Source: Ensifer sp. BR816
GTDB lineage: Bacteria; Pseudomonadota; Alphaproteobacteria; Rhizobiales; Rhizobiaceae
Length of the DNA: 64,000 nucleotides
Direction: 5' to 3'
NCBI RefSeq assembly: GCF_000378985.1
Contig: NZ_KB905370.1
Span: forward strand, 2,735,210-2,799,209
The notes beneath the pieces were generated by a model. It was given only the letters and a program-made list of their open reading frames with translations. It was not told the DNA's origin and did not search any database. Each line of letters opens with the position of its first letter. Position 1 is the first letter of the stretch. Shown here piece by piece: positions 16,302 through 26,185 of this stretch. A program made the translations under genes and the position numbers.

Positions 16302-17648
16302 ATGAGTGTGATCAACGACAACGTGTCCGAAATCCTCCTGGACAAGGTCGCGGACTGGCTGATGCGGACATCGCTGAGCGACGAATCGCTCGAGACCATC
16401 GTGCGGGGTTTCTGCGAGCGCCTTGCGGCAGCCGGCCTGCCGCTCATGCGCGTTCACTTGTCCTTTTCGATGCTCCATCCGCTCTACGACGCGCTCGGCT
16501 TCACCTGGTGGCGCGGCCGGGGCGTGGAGGTAAGCGGTCTTCGCCACGAGGAATTGGCGCTCAATCCCGATCGTTTCCTGCGCAGTCCCTACTATTATCT
16601 GCTCAGCAACAACCTCGACCATGTGCGGCGCCGCATCGATCCGGCCCAGCCTTCGGAATTCCCGATTTTCGATGAACTCAAGGAGCAGGGCGCGACCGAC
16701 TATATGGCCTTCATGCAGCCGCTCGGCGCCGTCTCCGAGCATGGCATGGTCGGCTCCTGGACGACGGATCGCCACGGCGGCTTCAGCGATGACGTCATCG
16801 CCGCATTGCTGAGACTGCAGAACCATCTGGCGATCGCTGCCAAGGTCGCCGTGCTGGGCAAACTCGCCGACAACATGTTGACCACCTATCTCGGGGCCAA
16901 TGCCGGACGACGGGTCCTGAGCGGCCAAGTCCGCCGGGGTGACGGCGAGACGGTTCGTGCCGTCCTCGTCATGGCGGACATGCGCGATTCGACGGTTCTT
17001 GCGGAGAGGGAAGGCCGCCAGGCCTATATCGAAACGCTCAATGGTTTCTTCGACGCGATCGCGACCCCGTTCAATCGGCATGGCGGGCAGATCCTGAGCT
17101 TCGTCGGCGATGGCTTCATCGCCGTTTATCCTTGCGGCCGGCACAAGGAACCTTCCGAGCTTGCGAGCCGCGAAGCCTTCGCCGCCGTTGGCGCGGCCCG
17201 CGCCCGCGTTACCGCCCTCAACACGGAACGCAGGAGGCAGGGACGCGACCCGATCGGCTACGGTGTCGGCCTGCACGTCGGCAACGTCATGTTCGGCAAT
17301 GTCGGATTGCGGGATCGGTTGACCTTTTCGGCTTTCGGTTCGGCCGTCAACGAGGTGCAGCGGCTGCAGAGCCTGACGAAGAAATACGGTCACAACGTCG
17401 TGGCGAGCGAAGCCTTCGTCAACTATTGCGGCGGCGATTGGTCGACGCTCGGGCAGGAGCGGTTGCGCGGCGTGCGCCAGAAGTTCACGGTGCTCTATCC
17501 CAAGGATGCGGCGCTTACCGCCATCGCGCAGGAGCATGCAGACGATCAGGCGGATGGACTTTCGGAAGCCGAGCATGTCATGCTGCTCTATCGCAACAAG
17601 ATCGGGCCGCCGGGGCCGCGCGGCCTGATCGACAAGATGCTCCAGTGA
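16302..17648 (+). CDS. Class III adenylate/guanylate cyclase
   Basis: A 448-residue soluble nucleotide cyclase. The C-terminal catalytic domain (about residues 215-400) has both metal-binding aspartates: Asp 226 in MADMRDST and Asp 270 in FVGDGFIAVYP. The transition-state region is present as FGSAVNEVQRLQ. The position that is usually the adenine-specifying Lys before the GDG loop is Ser 266 (ILSFVGDG), so the nucleotide made (cAMP or cGMP) is uncertain. The N-terminal 200 residues are an unassigned sensor-like region found with this cyclase type in rhizobia. ATG 16302 has GAGGACGTGGA upstream. The polysaccharide-lyase-like gene follows after 9 bases, implying co-transcription. A cyclic-nucleotide-binding protein is encoded at 32331. 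Confidence 0.87.
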   Translation: MSVINDNVSEILLDKVADWLMRTSLSDESLETIVRGFCERLAAAGLPLMRVHLSFSMLHPLYDALGFTWWRGRGVEVSGLRHEELALNPDRFLRSPYYYLLSNNLDHVRRRIDPAQPSEFPIFDELKEQGATDYMAFMQPLGAVSEHGMVGSWTTDRHGGFSDDVIAALLRLQNHLAIAAKVAVLGKLADNMLTTYLGANAGRRVLSGQVRRGDGETVRAVLVMADMRDSTVLAEREGRQAYIETLNGFFDAIATPFNRHGGQILSFVGDGFIAVYPCGRHKEPSELASREAFAAVGAARARVTALNTERRRQGRDPIGYGVGLHVGNVMFGNVGLRDRLTFSAFGSAVNEVQRLQSLTKKYGHNVVASEAFVNYCGGDWSTLGQERLRGVRQKFTVLYPKDAALTAIAQEHADDQADGLSEAEHVMLLYRNKIGPPGPRGLIDKMLQ

Positions 17649-17657
17649 GGGATACAT

Positions 17658-18626
17658 ATGTTTCGCGTAGCTTTGCTGGCCGCCACCCTTCTTGCGCCGG
17701 GCATCGCAAATGCTCAAGCCCTGCAGCAACAACCGCCTCTCGAGCAGATTCTGATCGATGGCTTCGAAGGCAAGGACTTTGCCCCGGAGGGCGGCCTCTA
17801 CTATCGCGAGAATTTCGAGCAAAGCGCCGGCACCGTCGAGTTTCAGGGGGCGGTCAAGCGGTCGGGCAATGGCGGGCTGAAGCTCAGCGTCGTGCCGCAT
17901 TGCCCGACAATGAACGACGGCTGCAGCGAACGGGCGGAAATCTGGGAAAAGACGGCCCTGCGCGTGCCCTATGACCAGGGCGTCTGGTACGGTTTCGCGG
18001 TCAAGTTCGAAGACCCCATCCCGAGCGGCGACCATCGTTATCTGATTGCGCAATGGAAGCGCGAGATCGATCCCGGCGCCGATGGAGATTTCAGTCCATT
18101 TCTGGCGCTGCGCATGGACCTCGGAAAGCTCTTCGCCACCGTGGAGACCAACTATCAGCCGCCAGCATCCACGGGACCGAAGGGCACGCCGGCCCGTTGC
18201 GGGCCGGGCGAGGTGCCGGCCTGGGCGCGCCCGGACGTCAACCAGGTGCGCATCCTGGTCGCCACGGACCCGAACTGGACGACCAAGGACGGCGACATTT
18301 TCAATTCCTGCACGAAGGCGGTGACGGTTACGGATCACGGCAATCCGCTTCCCGAGCCGAATTCCGGCTGGATCGATTTCGCAATCTTCACCAAACCGGG
18401 ACCGGACGGGTCGGGGCACATCGAGCTGTTTGCCAACGGTAAGCCGATCATAACGGTCAAGGGCCATATCGGCCACGCCGACAAGGGGCTCGGAGAGAAC
18501 CAGTATTTCAAGTTCGGCCCCTATCGCGCCGCCGACACCACCGACTGGACGCTCTATTACGACGACTTCCGCCGTTCAGCGCGCTGTGCCGATGTCCTGA
18601 CGGACGGCGTTTGCCCCTTTCCGTGA
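17658..18626 (+). CDS. Secreted polysaccharide lyase-like protein (heparin-lyase-type fold)
   Basis: A 322-residue protein with a signal peptide (VALLAATLLAPGIANA, cleavage after about residue 19). Family features of the Pfam polysaccharide lyase group (PF14099) can be seen: CSERAEIWEK, VWYGFAVKF, IAQWKRE, and the C-terminal ENQYFKFGPYRA with the conserved Tyr-Phe-Lys-x-Gly-x-Tyr. Such proteins cleave acidic polysaccharides by beta elimination and could trim the polysaccharide made by this locus. Several Cys residues (at about 76, 84, 184, 221, 310, 318) may form disulfides. It starts 9 bases after the cyclase stop with GAGGG upstream, so it is probably in the same transcript. Confidence 0.75.
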   Translation: MFRVALLAATLLAPGIANAQALQQQPPLEQILIDGFEGKDFAPEGGLYYRENFEQSAGTVEFQGAVKRSGNGGLKLSVVPHCPTMNDGCSERAEIWEKTALRVPYDQGVWYGFAVKFEDPIPSGDHRYLIAQWKREIDPGADGDFSPFLALRMDLGKLFATVETNYQPPASTGPKGTPARCGPGEVPAWARPDVNQVRILVATDPNWTTKDGDIFNSCTKAVTVTDHGNPLPEPNSGWIDFAIFTKPGPDGSGHIELFANGKPIITVKGHIGHADKGLGENQYFKFGPYRAADTTDWTLYYDDFRRSARCADVLTDGVCPFP

Positions 18627-18718
18627 GGCGCGGCCCCTTCTCGACCCTTCTCCCACCCCGTCCAGTGGCGTGCTGGACAGCCTGCGGAAGCTAAGCTACT
18701 GTTTCGACAGTGGCGAAC

Positions 18719-18814
18719 GCTACTGCATGTTTCCTTAATCACAGGCGATTTAAGGATAAGGACATGCAGCAATTCATAGTGCTGCGGCGTCCTTTTGCGA
18801 CGCGGCGCCGTAGA
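18719..18814 (+). repeat. Sinorhizobium-type intergenic repeat element, copy 3
   Basis: Third and best-preserved copy in the 297-base gap before the ABC importer. It has TACTGCATGTTTCCTTAAT, GCGATTTAAGGATAAGGACA, TGCAGCAATTCATAGTGCT and a GC-rich terminal part (CGTCCTTTTGCGACGCGGCG). TGCATGT near the start and ACATGCA 37 bases later form an inverted repeat. It matches copy 2 in the core ACATGCAGCAATTCA. Function is unknown. Confidence 0.6.
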
Positions 18815-18904
18815 GCGCTGCGGGGCTGGTCAGGTCGCTTTGAGACTTGAAGATGCTGCATAATGCCCCGGCCTGAGACGGCAGGGGATCATGCAGGAGG
18901 GGCA

Positions 18905-18955
18905 ATGAGGGTCGGGTGTTGCAATGACGTCAGGAGCGGACCTACTAAGGGTTGA
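18905..18955 (+). CDS. Possible 16-residue leader peptide overlapping the importer start
   Basis: ATG 18905 is preceded by the strongest ribosome-binding site in this stretch (AGGAGGGG at 18895-18902). It opens a 16-codon frame ([16 protein letters not shown]) that is out of frame with, and overlaps, the start of the ABC ATPase at 18924, whose own ATG lacks a well-placed site. This could be a leader that couples or tunes translation of the importer operon. It could also be chance. Confidence 0.3.
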   Translation: MRVGCCNDVRSGPTKG

Positions 18956-20816
18956 GGGTCTGCGGATCACATTCTCCGTGCTTGGCGGCCAGGTGGAGGC
19001 CGTTCGGGGGGCGAATTTCAGGATCTTGCCGGGAAAGGTGACGGCGCTCGTCGGCGAGTCCGGTTCGGGCAAGTCGGCGATCAGCCAGGCGATCATGGGC
19101 ATCCTGCCGAGCGTCGCCAAGGTGGGCGGCCGCGTCCTCTTCAACGATACGGCGGCCGGAGCAAAGCCGGTCGACCTGCTCTCGCTCGAAACCGACGGAG
19201 GCGAGATCCAGGAAATCCGCGGCGCGCGGATCAGCAAGATCTTCCAGGAACCGATGACCTCGCTGTCGCCGCTCCACACGATCGGCAACCAGATTTCCGA
19301 AGTGCTGAAGATCCACACGGACGCGGACAAGGCGGAGCGGCGGGCGCGAACCGAGGAGCTTCTCGGCGATGTCGGTTTCGCCAACCCGAAGCGGGCCTAC
19401 GACATGTACCCCTTCGAGCTGTCCGGCGGCATGCGCCAGCGGGCGATGATCGCCATGGCGCTGATTTGCCGTCCGGCACTGCTGATCGCCGACGAGCCGA
19501 CGACGGCGCTCGACGTCACGGTGCAGGCGCAAATCCTGCAGCTTTTGCGCGAGCTGCAGTCCAAGCTCAACATGGCGATGCTGCTGATCACGCATGACCT
19601 TGGCGTCGTCGCCAACATGGCAGACGAGGTCGTCGTCATCTATCACGGCGATATCGTCGAAGCGGGGCCGGTCGATGCGATCTTCCGCAATCCGCAGCAT
19701 CCCTATCTCAAGGGGCTGATGGCGGCCGTGCCGCATTTCGACATGAAGCCGGGCGAACGGCTGAAGGCTCTTCGCGAAGTGCCGGTCAAGGCTGGAACCC
19801 TTCTCGGACGCCAGGAAGTCAGAAAGGCCTCGGGACCGGACGTCCTCGTATCGGTTCGCAATTTGTGCAAGACGTTCTCGACGCGATCGTCGGGCTGGTT
19901 CGGCAGCGGCGACGCATCCCGTCATCGCGCCGTCGACGATGTGAGCTTCGACATCCGCCGCGGCGAATGTTTGGGACTGGTGGGCGAGAGCGGCTGCGGC
20001 AAGACGACGATCAGCAAGATCCTGATGCGCGCCGTGACGCCGGATCAGGGCTCGGTCACCTTCGACGACGGCGAGGGTGCCGTCGACGTCCTTGAGCTCG
20101 ACGGCGCCGAACTCAAGGCGCTCCGCGCCAAGATCCAGATGGTTTTCCAGGATCCGGTCTCGTCGCTGTCGCCGCGCATGACGGTCAAGAATATTCTCAG
20201 CGAACCGCTCGAGATCCACGGGCGCGGCAACCCGAAATCGCGGATCGAAACCGTCCGTTCCCTCTTGCAGGCGGTCGGCCTCGACCAGCGTTTCATCAAT
20301 CGCTATCCGCACAGTTTTTCCGGCGGCCAGAGGCAGCGCATCGGGATCGCCCGGGCGCTTGCGCTCGTTCCGCAGCTCCTGATCTGTGACGAGCCCGTTT
20401 CGGCCCTCGACGTTTCCGTCCAGGCGCAGATTCTCAACCTGCTCAAGGATTTGCAGAAGGAACTCGGCCTGACGATGCTGTTCATCTCCCACAACCTCGC
20501 GGTGGTGGACTACATGGCGGACCGCATCGCGGTCATGTGTGCGGGGCGGATTGTCGAGCTCGCTCCGCGCGAAGTGCTGATGCGCAATCCGGTTCATCCC
20601 TATACGAAATCGTTGCTGGCGGCCGTGCCCTATCCCGATCTGGATCGAAAACTCGACTTCGATTCGCTCCAGGCGAGCGGGGGCTCGGACCAGCGTCAAT
20701 GGGGAGCGCAATTCTCGGACGGCGGCGAGGAGAACGCTCTCTTTCCGGCCGATCTTGGCGGCGGTCACTATGTGCTTGCCAGGAAATCGGCGGATGCAAG
20801 GGAGTTACGCCCGTGA
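18924..20816 (+). CDS. Fused dual ATPase of a peptide/oligosaccharide ABC importer (YejF/GsiA-like)
   Basis: A 630-residue protein with two complete nucleotide-binding domains of the OppD/DppD-OppF/DppF type in one chain. Domain 1 has [27 protein letters not shown] and [12 protein letters not shown]; domain 2 (from about residue 310) has [27 protein letters not shown] and [12 protein letters not shown]. Each ends with the NPxHPY motif typical of the family ([11 protein letters not shown] and [11 protein letters not shown]). It powers uptake through the two permeases encoded downstream. The gene overlaps the binding-protein start by four bases. ATG 18924 is chosen because the domain begins shortly after, although its ribosome site is poor (see the possible leader at 18905). 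Confidence 0.9.
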   Translation: MTSGADLLRVEGLRITFSVLGGQVEAVRGANFRILPGKVTALVGESGSGKSAISQAIMGILPSVAKVGGRVLFNDTAAGAKPVDLLSLETDGGEIQEIRGARISKIFQEPMTSLSPLHTIGNQISEVLKIHTDADKAERRARTEELLGDVGFANPKRAYDMYPFELSGGMRQRAMIAMALICRPALLIADEPTTALDVTVQAQILQLLRELQSKLNMAMLLITHDLGVVANMADEVVVIYHGDIVEAGPVDAIFRNPQHPYLKGLMAAVPHFDMKPGERLKALREVPVKAGTLLGRQEVRKASGPDVLVSVRNLCKTFSTRSSGWFGSGDASRHRAVDDVSFDIRRGECLGLVGESGCGKTTISKILMRAVTPDQGSVTFDDGEGAVDVLELDGAELKALRAKIQMVFQDPVSSLSPRMTVKNILSEPLEIHGRGNPKSRIETVRSLLQAVGLDQRFINRYPHSFSGGQRQRIGIARALALVPQLLICDEPVSALDVSVQAQILNLLKDLQKELGLTMLFISHNLAVVDYMADRIAVMCAGRIVELAPREVLMRNPVHPYTKSLLAAVPYPDLDRKLDFDSLQASGGSDQRQWGAQFSDGGEENALFPADLGGGHYVLARKSADARELRP

Positions 20817-22714
20817 TCACCCGAAGAACAGCGCTTGCCATCCTCGCTTCAACTGCTCTGCCGAAGGTCCTCCTCGCCGCCGCGGGCGGGGTCGACGCCC
20901 TGGCGCCGCTTGTCGCGGAAGGCAAGCTTCCGCCTCTCGACGAAAGGCTGCCGAAAACGCCGCGGGTGATCAACGTCGCGGCGATGGGGCGACAGGCTGG
21001 CCGGCATGGCGGGACGATCCGCAGCCTGATCGGCAGCGCCAAGGACATTCGCCTCATGACGATCTACGGCTATGCCCGGCTGGTCGGCTATGACGAGGCG
21101 CTCAACCTCCACCCGGACGTCCTGGAGCGCTACGAGACGGTCGAGGACCGGATCTTCACCTTCCATCTGCGCGAGGGGCACAAGTGGTCGGACGGCACGC
21201 CGCTGACCGCCGAGGACTTCCGCTACTGCTTCGAGGACGTGCTGCTCAACGAGGACCTGTCGCCGGCCGGTCTGCCTACGGCGCTGGTCATGGACGGGCA
21301 GGCGGCGAAGTTCGAGATCCTCGACGAGCGCACGCTGCGCTATTCCTGGCCGATGCCCAATCCGGATTTCCTGCAGAAGCTGGCGGCGCCGCAGCCGCTG
21401 GTTATCGCCATGCCGTCGGCATACCTCAAGCAGTTTCACAAGAAATACCAGGAAGAGGACAAGCTGAAGGCGCTGATGAAGGAGGAGCGGGTCAAGAAAT
21501 GGCACCAGCTCCACCAGCGCATGGCGCGCTCCTACAGACCGGAAAACCCGGATCTGCCAACCCTCGACCCGTGGCGCAACACGACGCCGCTGCCGGCCGA
21601 GCAATTCATCTTCGAGCGGAATCCGTTCTTCCATCGCGTCGACGAGAACGGCCTGCAACTGCCGTATATCGACAAATTCGTGCTGAGCGTCAGTTCGTCG
21701 GCGCTCATCCCGGCGAAGACCGGAACGGGCGAAAGCGACCTGCAGGCGGCGGGCATCGACTTCGTCGACTATACATACCTCAAGGATGCCGAGAAGCGTT
21801 ATCCGGTGAAGGTCAAGTTGTGGAAGAAGACCTCCGGCTCGCGCCTGGCGCTGCTTCCGAACCTCAATTGCGCCGATCCGATCTGGCGGCCGCTCTTGAG
21901 AGACGTGCGGGTCCGCCGGGCGCTGTCGCTGGCGATCGACCGGCGCGAGATCAACATGGCGGCCTTCTACGGGCTGACCAAGGAGAGCGCCGATACGGTC
22001 CTGCCGGAAAGTCCGCTGTTCCGTCCGGAATTCGCGAGCGCCTGGATCGCCCACGATCCCGACCAAGCCAACGCCCTGCTCGATCAGGCCGGGCTTGCAA
22101 AACGCGACAGCGACGGCATCCGCATCCTTCCCGATGGCCGGCGGGCACAGATTGTTGTGGAAACGCCCGGCGAAAGCACGCTCGACACGGATGTGCTGCA
22201 GCTCATCACCGACTATTGGCAGAAGGTCGGCATCTCGCTCTTCATCCGCACGTCGCAGCGCGACACGTTCCGCAGCCGAGCGGTCGGCGGCGAGATCATC
22301 ATGTCCATGTGGTTCGGTATCGACAACGGCGTGCCGACGGCGGACATGAACCCCGGCCAGCTCGCGCCGACCGCCGACGACCAGCTGCAATGGCCGGTCT
22401 GGGGCCTGAACTATATTTCGCACGGCGAAATGGGCGAGGCACCTGACCTGGAGCCGGTGGTAAAGCTGCTCGATCTGCTCAAGCGCTGGCGGCATTCCGC
22501 CGACGATGCGGAGCGGGCCGACATATGGAGGCAGATGCTGTCCATCTATACGGACCAGGTCTTCTCTATCGGCCTCGTCAACGCGTCGCTGCAGCCGATT
22601 CTCGTTTCGACGAAGCTGCGCAACATGCCGGACGAGGCGCTGTGGGGCTTCGATCCGACGAGCTATTTCGGCGTCTACAAGGCCGATACCTTCTGGCTGG
22701 AACAGGAAAGCTGA
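20813..22714 (+). CDS. Periplasmic substrate-binding protein, family 5 (peptide/oligosaccharide ABC importer)
   Basis: A 633-residue extracellular solute-binding protein of the SBP_bac_5 type. The N-terminus [24 protein letters not shown] carries two Arg before the hydrophobic part and could use the Tat or Sec route. The family core is visible as [22 protein letters not shown] and in the C-lobe [18 protein letters not shown]. The start is GTG 20813 overlapping the ATPase stop (GTGA), with AAGGGAG upstream. It is longer than typical OppA (about 540). Relatives of this long type often occur beside polysaccharide genes, so an oligosaccharide or modified peptide is possible; the ligand is not predictable. 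Confidence 0.88.
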   Translation: MITRRTALAILASTALPKVLLAAAGGVDALAPLVAEGKLPPLDERLPKTPRVINVAAMGRQAGRHGGTIRSLIGSAKDIRLMTIYGYARLVGYDEALNLHPDVLERYETVEDRIFTFHLREGHKWSDGTPLTAEDFRYCFEDVLLNEDLSPAGLPTALVMDGQAAKFEILDERTLRYSWPMPNPDFLQKLAAPQPLVIAMPSAYLKQFHKKYQEEDKLKALMKEERVKKWHQLHQRMARSYRPENPDLPTLDPWRNTTPLPAEQFIFERNPFFHRVDENGLQLPYIDKFVLSVSSSALIPAKTGTGESDLQAAGIDFVDYTYLKDAEKRYPVKVKLWKKTSGSRLALLPNLNCADPIWRPLLRDVRVRRALSLAIDRREINMAAFYGLTKESADTVLPESPLFRPEFASAWIAHDPDQANALLDQAGLAKRDSDGIRILPDGRRAQIVVETPGESTLDTDVLQLITDYWQKVGISLFIRTSQRDTFRSRAVGGEIIMSMWFGIDNGVPTADMNPGQLAPTADDQLQWPVWGLNYISHGEMGEAPDLEPVVKLLDLLKRWRHSADDAERADIWRQMLSIYTDQVFSIGLVNASLQPILVSTKLRNMPDEALWGFDPTSYFGVYKADTFWLEQES

Positions 22715-22715
22715 G

Positions 22716-23714
22716 ATGCTGCGGTACATCCTCTGGCGCATCGCGGTTATGGTGCCGACCTTGCTCATCATCTCGGCGCTGGTCTTCACCATCATCGAAC
22801 TGCCGCCCGGCGACTATTTCGAGAGCTATATCGCCGAGATCAGGGCGCAGGGTGAAGGCGTCGACATGGAGGAGATAGAGTCGCTGCGGCAGCAATACGG
22901 CTTCGACCAGCCACCGCTGCTGCGCTACTTCTATTGGGTCGGCGGCATGCTGCAGGGCGATTTCGGCTATTCCTTCGAATACGAGTTGCCGGTGAGCGAG
23001 GTTGTCGGGGACCGGCTGTGGCTGACGATCCTCGTTTCATTTCTCACCATCATAGTTACCTGGGTCATCGCCTTCCCGATCGGCATCTATGCGGCGACCA
23101 ATCAATACAGCTGGGGCGACTACGGTCTCTCGCTCATAGGCCTCATCGGCATCGCCATCCCGAACTTCATGCTGGCGCTGATCCTCATGTATTTCGCCAA
23201 TATCTGGTTCGGAACGTCCATCGGCCATCTGATGGACCAGAAATACCTTTCCGAGCCAATGAGTTGGGAGAAGGCGAAGTCGATGCTCGAGCACATGTGG
23301 ATCCCGGTGATCATAATCGGCGCGGCGGGTACGGCCGGGATGATCCGGCGGTTGAGGGCGAACCTGCTCGACGAATTGCAGAAGCAATATGTCGTGACCG
23401 CCCGGGCGAAGGGCCTTTCGCCGACGCGGACCCTCGTCAAATATCCGCTGCGCATGGCGCTCAACTTCTTCATCTCCGACATCGGCTCGATCCTGCCGGC
23501 GATCATTTCCGGGGCTGAAATCACCGCGATCGTGCTGTCGCTCGAGACCACCGGGCCGATGCTGATCAAGGCGCTGCAAAGTCAGGACATGTATCTCGCC
23601 GGGTCGTTCCTGATGTTCCTGGCGTTCCTCACCGTCATCGGCGTCCTGATTTCCGACCTCGCGCTCGCCGTTCTCGATCCCAGAATTCGCCTGCAAGGCA
23701 GGAGCACCAAGTGA
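22716..23714 (+). CDS. ABC importer permease (DppB/OppB/YejB type)
   Basis: Inner-membrane permease of 332 residues with the N-terminal signature MLRYILWRIAVMVPTLLIIS and about six membrane segments. The EAA-type coupling loop is ARAKGLSPTRTLVKYPLR. A charged insert (residues 38-70) lies in the first periplasmic loop, as in DppB. ATG 22716 immediately follows the binding-protein stop. It works as a heterodimer with the next gene product and the fused ATPase. Confidence 0.9.
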   Translation: MLRYILWRIAVMVPTLLIISALVFTIIELPPGDYFESYIAEIRAQGEGVDMEEIESLRQQYGFDQPPLLRYFYWVGGMLQGDFGYSFEYELPVSEVVGDRLWLTILVSFLTIIVTWVIAFPIGIYAATNQYSWGDYGLSLIGLIGIAIPNFMLALILMYFANIWFGTSIGHLMDQKYLSEPMSWEKAKSMLEHMWIPVIIIGAAGTAGMIRRLRANLLDELQKQYVVTARAKGLSPTRTLVKYPLRMALNFFISDIGSILPAIISGAEITAIVLSLETTGPMLIKALQSQDMYLAGSFLMFLAFLTVIGVLISDLALAVLDPRIRLQGRSTK

Positions 23715-24886
23715 CGTCACCGATTCCTGCCCCCGGCGAACCGCTACCGCATTACGTGTCGACCGCCCCCTTCGATCCCTATTCCGTCGAGGTGATGTCG
23801 GAGGAGCAGGTACGCATCAATCAGGCGTCGCAGCTGCGGCTGATGTGGTGGAAGTTCAAGCGGCACAAGGTTGCGCTGGTGTCCGGCATCTTCCTGGCAG
23901 TGCTCTACGGGATGATTCTCATCTGCGAGTTCCTGGCGCCCTACAACCTGCACACGCGCAACATGGATTTCATCTACACGCCGCCGCAGCGGGTGCATTT
24001 CTTCCACGAGGGCTCCTTCGTCGGGCCGTTCGTCTACGGACGGACGATGCAGCTCGACATGGATACGCTGAAGCGGAACTACACCGATAACCCGGCCGAG
24101 ATCCAGCCGATCCGCTTCTTCTGCCGCGGCGACGGCTATCGCTTCTGGGGGCTTTTCGAAAGCAATCTACACCTCGTTTGCCCGGCCGAGAATGGCCAGC
24201 TCTTCCTGCTCGGCAGCGACAGACTGGGACGCGACGTGCTGTCGCGCATCATCTACGGAGCGCGGATTTCGCTGACGATCGGTCTCCTCGGCATTACCGT
24301 CAGCTTTGTCCTCGGCATCGTCATCGGCGGCCTGGCCGGGTATCACGGCGGGGTGTTCGATCTTGTCGTGCAGCGGTTGATAGAGGTCCTGCAGTCGATA
24401 CCGAGCATTCCGCTCTGGCTCTCGCTGGCGGCGATCATGCCGGCGACATGGAGCCCGATCCTCATCTATCTCGGCATAACCGTCATCCTTGGCCTTCTCG
24501 ATTGGACCGGTCTGGCACGCGCCGTCCGCTCCAAGCTGCTTGCTCTCAGGGAAGAGGATTACGTGCTCGCCGCTCAGTTGATGGGGGCAAGAAGCAGCCG
24601 CATCATCGGCCGACATCTCGTGCCGGGCTTCATGTCGCACCTCATCGCGACGGCGACGATCTCCATTCCCGGCATGATTCTCGGTGAGACGGCTCTCAGC
24701 TTCCTTGGCCTCGGGCTCCGCCCGCCGATCACCAGCTGGGGCATTCTGCTGACCGAGGCAAAGAGCGTCAGCGTGATTGCCTTCTATCCCTGGCTGCTAT
24801 TTCCGACTATACCAGTCATTCTTGTGATATTGGCGTTCAACTTCCTGGGAGACGGGTTGCGCGACGCTGCAGATCCTTACAAATAG
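23711..24886 (+). CDS. ABC importer permease (DppC/OppC/YejE type) with enlarged first periplasmic loop
   Basis: Permease of 391 residues, longer than a typical DppC (about 300). Residues about 80-170 form an extra hydrophilic periplasmic segment with two Cys (CRGD and VCPAENG) before the conserved LGSDRLGRDVLSRIIYGARISL. This layout recalls YejE-like permeases. The coupling loop is AQLMGARSSRIIGRHLVP. The GTG start overlaps the preceding stop (GTGA), completing a fully overlapping four-gene importer operon. The two Cys may form a disulfide. Confidence 0.88.
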   Translation: MTSPIPAPGEPLPHYVSTAPFDPYSVEVMSEEQVRINQASQLRLMWWKFKRHKVALVSGIFLAVLYGMILICEFLAPYNLHTRNMDFIYTPPQRVHFFHEGSFVGPFVYGRTMQLDMDTLKRNYTDNPAEIQPIRFFCRGDGYRFWGLFESNLHLVCPAENGQLFLLGSDRLGRDVLSRIIYGARISLTIGLLGITVSFVLGIVIGGLAGYHGGVFDLVVQRLIEVLQSIPSIPLWLSLAAIMPATWSPILIYLGITVILGLLDWTGLARAVRSKLLALREEDYVLAAQLMGARSSRIIGRHLVPGFMSHLIATATISIPGMILGETALSFLGLGLRPPITSWGILLTEAKSVSVIAFYPWLLFPTIPVILVILAFNFLGDGLRDAADPYK

Positions 24887-24963
24887 CTCCGGTATGGCCG
24901 CTCGATTCAGGCACGGGCTGCAGCGGACTTGGCGTTTTCACGAGTGAGAGAAAGGTTCTTCGT

Positions 24964-26178
24964 ATGATACGGCGCTTCGAAGACGCCCGGATTCTCATGT
25001 ACAGCCACGATACGTTCGGCCTCGGTCATCTGAGGCGCTGTCGCGCCATCGCACATGCTCTCGTTGAGGACTATAGCGGCCTGCAGGTCTTGATCGTGTC
25101 CGGGGCGACCATTGCCGGCGCCTTCGACTACCGGGCCCGCGTCGATTTCGTGAAGATCCCCAGCGTCATCAAGCTGAGGAATGGCGAATACACGTCGCTC
25201 GACCGCCACATCGACCTGCATGAGACGCTGAAGATGCGTCAGTCGATCATTCGCTCGACCGCCGAGACCTTCAAGCCGGACATCTTCATCGTCGATAAGG
25301 AGCCGATGGGGCTCCGCGGCGAGGTCGAGGACACGCTGACCTACCTGAAGACGCACGGGACCAGATTGGTTCTCGGTCTTAGGGAGATCATGGATGCGCC
25401 GCACCTGCTCGAGGAAGAGTGGAAACGCCGCGACACGATGCGCAAGATCGAGCAGTTCTACGATTCGATCTGGGTCTATGGCCCTCCCGATTTCTACGAC
25501 CCGCTGGTGGGGCTCGACGTTCCCGCGGCGGTGCGCGATCGCATGAATTTCGTCGGCTTCCTGCAGAGAAGCGTCCCGCATGGCGGATTGCCCGATCACA
25601 GGCCGGAGGGCGACTATATTCTGGTGACCACAGGAGGCGGTGGCGATGGCGCCGAGCTCATTCATAACGTCATCCACGCCTACCAGCAGGACCCGAGCCT
25701 GACGCACAATGCGCTTGTCGTCCTTGGTCCCTATATGCCCGCCAAGCAGCGCAACAAGCTGATCCGGAAGGGCGGTGGTATCCCTTTCATCAAGATCATC
25801 GAGTTCGACAATCGCATGGAGGAACTGGTCGCCGGTGCCCGCGCCGTCGTATCGATGGGCGGCTACAACACCTATTGCGAGATTCTCTCCTTCGATAAGC
25901 CGGCGCTGATCGTGCCGCGGCTGCAGCCCCGGGAGGAGCAACTGATCCGGGCGCGGCGCGCGTCCGAACTCGGCCTTGTCGACATGCTGCTGCCCCACGA
26001 GGCAGAAGATCCGCTGCGCTTTGCAGCGGCACTCAAGTCCCTGCCGCAGCGTGCAGCGCCGTCGTGTAACAGGAACGGCCTGAGGCTCGAAGGCCTTGTC
26101 CATATCTCCGGGATTGTCGGAGAGTGGCTCGATCACAGATCGAAGGAACATCTGAGCATCGTCAAGCAGACAAGCTGA
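24964..26178 (+). CDS. MurG-like (GT28 C-terminal type) glycosyltransferase family protein
   Basis: A 404-residue GT-B glycosyltransferase-like protein. It begins ARILMYSHDTFGLGHLRRC, the typical start of a rhizobial family related to the MurG/GT28 fold, and its C-terminal domain has ILVTTGGGGDGAELI and the donor-site region AVVSMGGYNTYCEILSF, comparable with MurG GGxxG-x-x-E. It shares this layout with the gene at 27415, so the two are probably ancient duplicates. ATG 24964 has GAAAGG about eight bases upstream. A GT4 enzyme gene begins 7 bases after the stop. Confidence 0.75.
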   Translation: MIRRFEDARILMYSHDTFGLGHLRRCRAIAHALVEDYSGLQVLIVSGATIAGAFDYRARVDFVKIPSVIKLRNGEYTSLDRHIDLHETLKMRQSIIRSTAETFKPDIFIVDKEPMGLRGEVEDTLTYLKTHGTRLVLGLREIMDAPHLLEEEWKRRDTMRKIEQFYDSIWVYGPPDFYDPLVGLDVPAAVRDRMNFVGFLQRSVPHGGLPDHRPEGDYILVTTGGGGDGAELIHNVIHAYQQDPSLTHNALVVLGPYMPAKQRNKLIRKGGGIPFIKIIEFDNRMEELVAGARAVVSMGGYNTYCEILSFDKPALIVPRLQPREEQLIRARRASELGLVDMLLPHEAEDPLRFAAALKSLPQRAAPSCNRNGLRLEGLVHISGIVGEWLDHRSKEHLSIVKQTS

Positions 26179-26185
26179 AATACCC

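Noticed and set aside
16197..18476. 759-codon minus-strand open frame opposite the cyclase and lyase genes
   Set aside because: Antisense shadow of two well-supported genes; composition bias alone explains it.
18660..18678. GTCCAG/CTGGAC hairpin after the lyase gene as a terminator
   Set aside because: Only six base pairs and no T-tract; not enough to call a terminator.
18945..20768. 607-codon minus-strand open frame opposite the fused ABC ATPase
   Set aside because: The plus strand has two complete ATPase domains; the antisense protein shows no family pattern.
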